Of a stretch of 9,926 bases of DNA, positions 5,873-9,926 are shown one piece after another; position 1 is the stretch's first letter; every line of letters starts with the position of its first letter. The notes beneath the pieces were generated by a model. The model had not been told where the DNA came from, searched no databases, and worked only from the letters and a program-made list of their open reading frames with translations. Location of the stretch: contig JAUYSF010000006.1 of assembly GCA_030696435.1 (NCBI GenBank), positions 1-9,926 of the forward strand, written 5' to 3'. This DNA is from Desulfoprunum sp. (GTDB lineage: Bacteria; Desulfobacterota; Desulfobulbia; Desulfobulbales; Desulfocapsaceae). The position numbers and the translations under genes are program-made.

Positions 5873-6121
5873 CTAATCGTACTGATCCCTCGGCCAGTCT
5901 CCCGTCAGCTTGAGCAGGAAAACCCGAGCGTCCACCAGATTGGTTAAAAGTATGGCCGCCTCCTCCAGCATTGTCGACAGGGCCATAGAATCCGGCCCGT
6001 TCAAGCTCGTCTCTCTTTTTATTTCTTTCTGCTTCTGAGAGAGTTCTTGTTGAGCCACTGTGATTGCGGCCAACCCACAATGAAAATCGATTTGCGAATA
6101 TTCCTTGTACTGTGTTTCCAT
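5873..6121 (-). CDS. Hypothetical 82-aa helical protein
   Basis: A near-perfect Shine-Dalgarno (AGGAGG, 5 nt before the ATG at 6121) supports this frame over the overlapping 108-aa frame. The protein is mostly alpha-helical: a Gln/Lys/Glu-rich stretch (AQQELSQKQKEIKRE) followed by a more hydrophobic helix (TMLEEAAILLTNLVDARVFL), ending TGDWPRDQYD. I do not recognise it. It lies 61 nt after the antitoxin gene and just before the terminator at 5847-5788, so it may be the last gene of the int/toxin-antitoxin transcript. No function can be assigned. Confidence 0.68.
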   Translation of the reverse strand: METQYKEYSQIDFHCGLAAITVAQQELSQKQKEIKRETSLNGPDSMALSTMLEEAAILLTNLVDARVFLLKLTGDWPRDQYD

Positions 6122-6148
6122 GATTCCCTCCTGATTGATATGACGTTT

Positions 6149-6166
6149 TAAGCTCTTCTGAGCTTA
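6149..6166. other. Short hairpin between antitoxin and 82-aa gene
   Basis: TAAGCTC and GAGCTTA pair perfectly around a TTCT loop, in the 60-nt gap after the antitoxin gene. It is flanked by a TGACGT direct repeat (6141 and 6171). No T-run follows on the minus strand. It may be an RNA-processing or protein-binding site. Confidence 0.3.
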
Positions 6167-6181
6167 CGCCTGACGTGGGGA

Positions 6182-6535
6182 TCACAGAAACATTTTGTAA
6201 TCAGCCTTCAATACCTTGCTCAACCTCTTGGCCATCTCCTTTCCGATAACGCGCTTGCCGTTTTCCATCTCCGAAATATGGCGCTGTGGTATCCCGGTCA
6301 GTTCGGCCACTTGCCGCTGAGTCAGGTTCTCACGGTAGCGGTAAGCACGAATGGCAACTTGCTTGTCATTGCCAACGTATTCCGGGAACACCTCGGCAAC
6401 GGTATAATTCCTCTCCCCTCCCGCCTCGACGGTTTCGGCAAACTCTTTGATCTTCGATGCGTTGTTCCGATGGACACGCAGGCGGATGGTTATCATTTCT
6501 TCATCAGTATGGCGCTTTTTCGTGGCTTCCGGCAT
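6182..6535 (-). CDS. XRE-family antitoxin of a HigBA-like system
   Basis: A 117-aa protein with a C-terminal Cro/C1-type HTH (about residues 66-112: ENLTQRQVAELTGIPQRHIS, then EMENGKRVIGKEMAKRLSKVL). An N-terminal part (13-60) probably contacts the toxin. The gene follows the toxin gene and overlaps it by 32 nt, the toxin-first order typical of higBA-type modules. A strong site (GAGGTGAT) precedes the ATG at 6535. It should neutralise the toxin and repress the shared promoter; a 17-nt palindrome next to the toxin start is a fitting operator. Whether it also acts as master repressor of the island is unknown. Confidence 0.85.
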   Translation of the reverse strand: MPEATKKRHTDEEMITIRLRVHRNNASKIKEFAETVEAGGERNYTVAEVFPEYVGNDKQVAIRAYRYRENLTQRQVAELTGIPQRHISEMENGKRVIGKEMAKRLSKVLKADYKMFL

Positions 6536-6782
6536 ATATCACCTCTATCAATCGTATTTGTCCTTTGCTTTCCCGCCAGACTGCCACATAGGTCGGCTTA
6601 CCCTTCTTCAGGTGGCAGTGATGTTCAGTATCAGACAGCTTGGAGTAATTGGGCCAGTCACCCCGCACCGGCCCGGCTGTTTCAATCTCACGGACCAATT
6701 GATACAAGGCTTCTCTTACCTTTACGGGAAGCTTTTCTTTTTGCTTTTTCGCTCTACCTGTAAACTCAACTGTCCATTTCAT
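6504..6782 (-). CDS. RelE/HigB-type toxin
   Basis: A 92-aa protein of the RelE/HigB/Gp49-like family. It begins MKWTVEFTGRAKKQKEKLP and contains the typical core GPVRGDWPNYSKLSD followed by HHCHLKKGKPTYVAVW and an IRLIEVIYAGSHEKAPY end. Relatives are ribosome-dependent mRNA endonucleases that halt translation. The start at ATG 6782 is preferred to the TTG at 6794, which lies inside the operator palindrome. No good Shine-Dalgarno is seen, and a possible promoter would start transcription almost at the ATG, so the message may be leaderless. Its gene overlaps the antitoxin gene. Likely roles are island maintenance or an anti-phage response. Confidence 0.85.
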   Translation of the reverse strand: MKWTVEFTGRAKKQKEKLPVKVREALYQLVREIETAGPVRGDWPNYSKLSDTEHHCHLKKGKPTYVAVWRESKGQIRLIEVIYAGSHEKAPY

Positions 6783-6787
6783 AATAT

Positions 6788-6804
6788 ATACCAATTATTG
6801 GTAT
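6788..6804 (-). promoter_or_regulatory. Palindromic operator overlapping the toxin-antitoxin promoter
   Basis: ATACCAAT and ATTGGTAT form a perfect palindrome around one central base, ending 6 bp upstream of the toxin start. On the minus strand a possible -35 TTGCTT and -10 TATATT, 17 bp apart, bracket it, so the palindrome fills the promoter spacer. This is a natural autoregulation site for the XRE antitoxin. The promoter itself is less certain than the palindrome. Confidence 0.6.
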
Positions 6805-6858
6805 CAAGCAAGAGTACTTGTTTCACCGCCAAGACCGATAAGTGGTTGTAGCGCTCTG

Positions 6859-8169
6859 TCATCGTGCCGCCCTCCGATCTGCCAAGTGTATCACTTCCGC
6901 CGGGGTGCCTCCGGTTAATAGGTAATCCTCCCACCGGGCCAGGGCCGCCAGTTTCTCGGGCAGATAGGAATAGCGGTCATAGTGCTTGGCCTGTACACCG
7001 CTGATACCGTGGGAGAGTAGCTGTGCTCGGGTGTCCTGATTGATGCCGATCTTGGCAAGGTGCGTCTCACAAGTCCGGCGTATGTCGCGAAGGTCGAACC
7101 GTTCGCCCCCCATAGTCTTTGCTATTTCCTTCACCCGCTTGCCAGGGGTGCATGGGTCGATACGTCCACCCTGCTCTGAAAAGAAAAGGAGAGCTTTTCC
7201 TTCTGCCTTTGCTCGTTCTGCTTGTTGCTTTACCAGTGCCGCCGCCTTTCCAGCCAAGGGTAACATGTGCTTTCTCGGGGTGGTTCGCCTGCCTTTACCA
7301 TCCAATAATAACAGGATACTCTCTTTCTGGTCCCAATCGGCAGGGGTTGCCCTTAAAATTTGCTCCATTCTTTGCCCTCCTGCCATCAGAGCCACCTTGA
7401 GGGCAATGTCTGCGGGCCGGTTATCCAGGCTCGCCAGATAAATAATCAACTCCTCCATGGTCAACACTCTTTCGCCAGGGGTAACGGGGATGGTTTTTAT
7501 TCCGCGCACCGGGTTGTTTCCAAGCTGGAAGGGGATAAAATCGGCGGGGGTTGCTGAATCTGTTTCTGCTGTCATGGCCACTTCATAGGCCGCGTGTAAG
7601 TAGGCTCTCAGGATCCCGGCCGTGCGGTCCTTGCCCGCTTCTCTTACCCTTCGGATTATTTCCGTGACTTGCGCCCTGGTGATCTCCCGTGCTGACAAGC
7701 TGGCCAGCTCAAGGGGAACATGCACCTTGAAAACACACCTGGCATTTACAGAGGATCTCTCTTTGCCGCTCTTTTTCAAGTGATCGCAGTAGAGTGTCAG
7801 CAATGCCCCCAAGGTGAACCGGCGGGCTGCCTCGGCCTCTTGTACTGCCTGTTCCTCCTCGGCCTTCAGTGCATCCTTGTGGGCCTTCTTCTTGCGTTCC
7901 TGTTCGCCAGGGTCTATTCCTTGATTGACAAGGTTCTGTAGCCGGTTTGCTTCCTTCCTCGCTTCCTCAAGGTTCCAGGCATTGCAGGGGCCTATTGTCC
8001 GCCGAATTGTCCGCCGGTTCAGTTTGGTTTCAAAGATGAATGACTTTGCCCCGCCCTTTGTGATCCTAACCGCCAAGCGGGGGGCTTCGGTGTCAAAGAT
8101 GAACGTCTGACTCTTGTCCTTGGGAATAGCTGCCCTACTGATTCGCTGAATGGTTAGTTTTTCACGCAT
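6859..8169 (-). CDS. int: P4-family tyrosine integrase
   Basis: A 436-aa integrase of normal family length. Residues 1-90 form the DUF4102 arm-binding domain (TEAPRLAVRITKGGAKSF; IGPCNAWNLEEARKEANRLQ). A charged linker (90-117) and the core-binding domain (about 118-215) follow, then the catalytic domain with Arg267 (GGQRMEQ), Arg364 in RDIRRTCETHL (Arg replaces the common His of HxxR at 361), His387 in LLSHG, and nucleophile Tyr397 in HYDRYSY. All core catalytic residues are present, so it should be active. It recombines the island at the tRNA-Lys site about 250 bp upstream. AAGGAG lies 5 nt before the ATG. Between gene and site are seven TGTAGCC repeats, probably its arm sites. The first downstream gene is the toxin. 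Confidence 0.95.
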   Translation of the reverse strand: MREKLTIQRISRAAIPKDKSQTFIFDTEAPRLAVRITKGGAKSFIFETKLNRRTIRRTIGPCNAWNLEEARKEANRLQNLVNQGIDPGEQERKKKAHKDALKAEEEQAVQEAEAARRFTLGALLTLYCDHLKKSGKERSSVNARCVFKVHVPLELASLSAREITRAQVTEIIRRVREAGKDRTAGILRAYLHAAYEVAMTAETDSATPADFIPFQLGNNPVRGIKTIPVTPGERVLTMEELIIYLASLDNRPADIALKVALMAGGQRMEQILRATPADWDQKESILLLLDGKGRRTTPRKHMLPLAGKAAALVKQQAERAKAEGKALLFFSEQGGRIDPCTPGKRVKEIAKTMGGERFDLRDIRRTCETHLAKIGINQDTRAQLLSHGISGVQAKHYDRYSYLPEKLAALARWEDYLLTGGTPAEVIHLADRRAAR

Positions 8170-8188
8170 TTAGACTCCTTCTTGATCA

Positions 8189-8299
8189 TGTAGCCACTTT
8201 ATGCGGGCAAAATCATGTAGCCAAAAATCATGTAGCCATATGTAGCCCCGGTGTAGCCTTCTACGTGCTGAATAAAACCCATGTAGCCTTGGTGTAGCC
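8189..8299. repeat. Seven TGTAGCC repeats, probable integrase arm sites
   Basis: TGTAGCC occurs at 8189, 8216, 8231, 8241, 8252, 8282 and 8293, all in one orientation; three copies extend to ATCATGTAGCC. Spacings are 27, 15, 10, 11, 30 and 11 bp, several close to one helical turn. The array lies between the integrase start and the attachment core. Further short repeats (CAATG, and ATGCGGA at 8370 and 8385) lie nearer the core. P4-like integrases bind such arm-type repeats, and excisionases may bind the others. The block also overlaps the likely integrase promoter, which would allow autoregulation. Confidence 0.65.
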
Positions 8300-8417
8300 A
8301 AAATATAGCAATATAGATCAATGCTTGTCAATGATAAAAAACGATGGAAATACAATGAGAAATATTGCGATGCGGAATATATCAATGCGGATCAATATCA
8401 ATAAATACTGAAAAAAT

Positions 8418-8466
8418 CTGACTCTTAATCAGCAGGTCCCCGGTTCGACTCCGGGACGGCCCACCA
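8418..8466 (+). other. Attachment site: 3' fragment of tRNA-Lys(CTT)
   Basis: The sequence matches the 3' part of a tRNA: anticodon loop CTCTTAA (8422-8428, anticodon CTT at 8424-8426), variable loop, T-arm stem CCCGG/CCGGG around TTCGACT (8439-8455), acceptor strand ACGGCCC, discriminator A and encoded CCA (8464-8466). The D-arm and 5' acceptor strand are absent; sequence identity stops in the anticodon stem, where position 8417 no longer pairs. This is one end of an integration at the tRNA gene, with the crossover probably in or near the anticodon region. The restored full tRNA-Lys should lie at the other end, left of the window. Confidence 0.85.
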
Positions 8467-8474
8467 GTAAAATC

Positions 8475-8509
8475 AAGCGCTTATCTCTCTTAGAGGTAAG
8501 CGCTTTTTT
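8475..8509 (+). terminator. Intrinsic terminator of the host tRNA-Lys gene
   Basis: AAGCGCTTA (8475-8483) pairs with TAAGCGCTT (8497-8505), extended by TCTCT/AGAGG with one T-G pair to about 14 bp around a 3-nt loop, followed by a run of T to 8509. It begins 8 nt after the CCA end, as expected for a tRNA terminator. The element now separates it from the intact tRNA. Confidence 0.85.
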
Positions 8510-8959
8510 GCGTTTCAGGGGATTTTTTTCAAAATATATCCGCTATTGCTTAATTATCGATGACCCGTAGAGATCTTGCAATTGCCCACTTCGTGGTCAC
8601 GACCTGAGGAGCAAACTTGACGGTCTTTCTGCTCGATCTCGTTGGCCTACCTCCGACACTGCTGGCCTCGCTCTGCTTTCAGCAAGCTGCGTTTCCGACC
8701 GTCTTTTTGATTCGTCAGCCAGTAGTCTTCACTACGGGCGAGCCTACAGGCTCTCCGTCAGGGGAGGTCTTTGGCTGCCTGTTTTAGGCGATGCACACTG
8801 GTAAGCCGGCAAGGGTGACCTCGGTCGTTCTCCAATCGCATGCTTTTTCCACACCACACTGAGAACGCGAAAACAAGCGAACCTCGCAGCCCCGCACCGG
8901 TTTTTTGTAAAGATTCGGCAATTTTTTCACAGTTTACCCTCCTCTGTCGCACCCCCCGG
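8510..8959. other. Intergenic stretch with several hairpins, no gene recognised
   Basis: About 450 bases without a convincing gene. Visible structures are GTAGT-CTTC-ACTAC (8722-8735), GAGCC-TACA-GGCTC (8740-8753), and GACGGTC (8619-8625) with GACCGTC (8697-8703) followed by TTTTT. On the minus strand short open frames (8952-8758, and fragments down to 8550) lack binding sites and resemble no family I know. It could be decayed coding sequence, a structured RNA or a dispersed chromosomal repeat. Confidence 0.4.
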
Positions 8960-8987
8960 TTGACAGGTTCGACAAAAGATGTACTGT
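8960..8987 (+). promoter_or_regulatory. Possible mscL promoter
   Basis: A consensus -35 TTGACA (8960-8965) is followed after 16 bp by TACTGT (8982-8987), a weak -10 with three of six consensus bases. It lies about 75 bp upstream of the mscL start. The position fits; the weak -10 keeps confidence moderate. Confidence 0.4.
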
Positions 8988-8996
8988 TTGCTCAAT

Positions 8997-9011
8997 CACA
9001 CAGAATGTGTG
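8997..9011 (+). promoter_or_regulatory. Small palindrome in the mscL leader
   Basis: CACACA and TGTGTG form a perfect inverted repeat around GAA, just downstream of the possible promoter. It could be an operator or a weak hairpin in the 5' leader. No binding protein can be named. Confidence 0.3.
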
Positions 9012-9063
9012 TAATTATCTGATGTTTCAGCCTATTACATTTACAACCAGAAAAGGAGAGCCC

Positions 9064-9468
9064 ATGCAGATTTTGAAAGAGTTTAAAGAATTTGCGGTTA
9101 AAGGCAATGTCATCGATATGGCAGTGGGTATCATCATCGGAGCGGCCTTCGGCAAGATCGTCTCGTCCCTGGTCGCCGATGTCGTCACCCCGCCTATCGG
9201 CCTCCTGCTCGGCGGAGTTGACTTCTCCAACCTCGCCGTCACCCTCAAGGCTGCCGCCGACGGGGCCCCGGCGGTGATGCTCAGCTACGGCAAATTCATC
9301 CAGGCCATGGTGGATTTCACCATCGTTGCCGTGGCCATCTTTATGATGATCAAGGCCATTAATGCCCTGAAGAGGAAGGAGGAAGTGGCGCCGGAAGCCC
9401 CACCCGAACCAACAAAGGAAGAACTCCTGCTGACCGAGATCCGCGATCTGCTGAAAGAGAGGAAGTAG
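9064..9468 (+). CDS. mscL: Large-conductance mechanosensitive channel MscL
   Basis: A 134-aa protein of normal MscL length. The N-terminus [20 protein letters not shown] is the conserved amphipathic helix leading into TM1 (about 15-45: [20 protein letters not shown] and the following [10 protein letters not shown]). A periplasmic loop spans about 51-75. TM2 (about 76-100, [23 protein letters not shown]) leads to the cytoplasmic helix with the usual [14 protein letters not shown] end. MscL is a homopentameric inner-membrane pore that opens under membrane tension and releases solutes during hypo-osmotic shock. The start at 9064 has AAAGGAG 5 nt upstream; the longer frame from 9007 does not. It is a chromosomal gene outside the island. 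Confidence 0.97.
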   Translation: MQILKEFKEFAVKGNVIDMAVGIIIGAAFGKIVSSLVADVVTPPIGLLLGGVDFSNLAVTLKAAADGAPAVMLSYGKFIQAMVDFTIVAVAIFMMIKAINALKRKEEVAPEAPPEPTKEELLLTEIRDLLKERK

Positions 9469-9531
9469 GTTTCATTGCCAGCAGAACCCAGAACCCGCGC
9501 CACAACTTACCGCTGAGCGAATTTCAAGCAT

Positions 9532-9831
9532 ATGACCGAGACAGCCCCTCCGCCCCTATGCGATCAACGACTCCCGCTCACCGGGGCGGTGAATTTCCGC
9601 GATCTTGGCGACTACCCGACAGCTGACGATCGCCGGATGAAGAAGGGACTGGTCTTCCTTTCGGACCACCTGTCCCGCCTGACCGCGGGGGATCAACAGA
9701 TCCTGCAGCGACTCCGGTTCAAAGTGGTTTGCGATTTTCGAACCGTGCGCGAGCAGCGAGAGGCCCCGACCTCCTGCCGCTGGATGGCGCGATTCGCCTG
9801 CTGTCTCTGCCGGTTCAAGTAGATGACTTTC
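9532..9831 (+). pseudogene. Frameshifted, truncated tyrosine-phosphatase-family gene
   Basis: The first 79 residues match the N-terminal part of the Y_phosphatase3 (Tyr/Ser phosphatase) family: LTGAVNFRDLGDYPTADDRR (NFRDLG motif), then GLVFLSDHLSRLT and VVCDFRTVREQREAP. Family proteins are usually about 240-270 aa with a catalytic HCxxGxxR loop in the second half, which is absent here. The frame breaks at the C-run 9764-9767: one missing base would restore PDLLPLDGAIRLLSLPVQVD in the next frame. After about 9825 family likeness ends and a minus-strand gene appears to finish. A frameshift plus truncation points to a gene remnant; a sequencing error could explain only the frameshift. The start lacks a strong binding site. 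Confidence 0.65.
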
Positions 9832-9926
9832 CTAATATCGTCGATCATGGCCTCTGTCGTGATGACCTCCGCCTCTGTCATGATGACCACCACCTCCTCC
9901 GCCCCTGCCATCAGGACCCCACCACC
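9832..9926 (-). CDS. C-terminal end of a Gly/His-rich protein (runs off window)
   Basis: On the minus strand a frame open from the window end stops at TAG 9834-9832. Its 30 visible residues are WWGPDGR, a run of six Gly, then two HHDR repeats spaced by Gly and ending RGHDRRY. This looks like the tail of a Gly/His-rich exported or metal-interacting protein. The DNA shows a 21-bp imperfect tandem repeat matching the peptide repeat. The rest lies outside the window, so no function is given. Confidence 0.45.
   Translation of the reverse strand, partial: WWGPDGRGGGGGGHHDRGGGHHDRGHDRRY

Larger units (their letters stand above)
1..8466. mobile_element. PICI-like phage satellite / integrative island (left end outside window)
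   Basis: The element is bounded on the right by a partial tRNA-Lys 3' end and runs off the left edge of the window. Its contents are a P4-family tyrosine integrase next to the attachment site, an AlpA-like HTH protein, a split AEP primase and RepA-like helicase, a toxin-antitoxin pair, several small unknowns and a phage terminase small subunit. No large terminase, portal, capsid, tail or lysis gene is seen, so it is not a complete prophage in this window. A small element with int, AlpA, pri-rep and TerS is the known gene set of phage-inducible chromosomal islands. I infer a satellite; a decayed prophage whose structural genes lie left of the window is the main alternative. Confidence 0.72.

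Noticed and set aside
5859..6185. Minus-strand 108-aa frame overlapping the 82-aa gene
   Set aside because: It has a Gly/Ser-rich, shadow-like composition. The 82-aa frame has an AGGAGG site 5 nt before its start and a more protein-like helical sequence.
8189..8299. CRISPR array
   Set aside because: The repeats are only 7-11 bp, with irregular short spacing and no spacer-like unique segments of constant length, and no cas genes are near.
8418..8466. Functional tRNA gene
   Set aside because: The D-arm and 5' acceptor strand are missing; upstream sequence does not fold into them. It is only the attachment-site copy of the 3' end.
8640..8952. In-frame TGA at 8760-8758 followed by a hairpin, considered as a selenocysteine codon
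   Set aside because: The hairpin is short, its loop lies too close to the TGA and lacks a SECIS-like apical loop, and the flanking frame resembles no selenoprotein.
9693..9911. Minus-strand 72-aa frame at the right end
   Set aside because: It is antisense to the recognisable phosphatase sequence. The alternative minus-strand frame ending at 9832 gives a far more credible Gly/His repeat.

Overview
The window holds most of one integrated mobile element (left edge to about 8466) followed by about 1.5 kb of host chromosome. I read the element as a phage-satellite-like island of the PICI type. It has a P4-family tyrosine integrase beside a tRNA-derived attachment site, an AlpA-like regulator, its own primase and RepA-like helicase, and a phage terminase small subunit. 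No large terminase, portal, capsid or tail gene is visible. The host looks Gram-negative; mscL, the tRNA-Lys sequence and moderate GC fit a Desulfuromonadales/Geobacter-like bacterium, but that is an impression, not proof.

Layout. Positions 1-479 carry the 3' part of a plus-strand gene for a membrane-anchored protein. From 8169 down to 715 every gene is on the minus strand. In transcription order they are: integrase (8169-6859), a HigB/RelE-type toxin and XRE antitoxin (6782-6182), a small helical protein (6121-5873), a switch-like intrinsic terminator (5847-5788), a 292-aa protein of unknown function (5758-4880), and a tightly packed replication/packaging operon (4739-715). That operon encodes an AlpA-like HTH protein, a one-TM protein, an AEP-type primase, a RepA-like AAA helicase, a Cys-rich unknown, a 100-aa unknown and TerS. 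Several junctions overlap by 1-13 nt, which suggests translational coupling.

Non-coding signals are rich. Nine GGGAC/GTCCC repeats with nested palindromes sit at the 3' end of the helicase gene and look like an iteron origin. The alpA leader can fold so that its Shine-Dalgarno is paired with a sequence 58 nt upstream. Three TTCGGAA heptamers form an operator-like cluster further upstream. Seven TGTAGCC repeats lie between the integrase and the attachment site and look like arm-type integrase sites. A 17-nt palindrome overlaps the toxin-antitoxin promoter.

Right junction. Positions 8418-8466 are the 3' part of a tRNA-Lys(CTT), from anticodon stem to CCA, without the 5' half. This is one attachment site. 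The tRNA's own intrinsic terminator (8475-8509) follows it and is stranded on the far side of the element, so the intact tRNA should lie left of the window. Beyond come about 450 bases without a recognisable gene, then mscL, a frameshifted remnant of a tyrosine-phosphatase-family gene, and the C-terminal end of a Gly/His-rich protein on the minus strand.

Working model (inference): the island integrates at tRNA-Lys, replicates from the GGGAC array with its own primase and helicase, and uses its TerS to divert a helper phage's packaging machinery. The toxin-antitoxin pair stabilises it.
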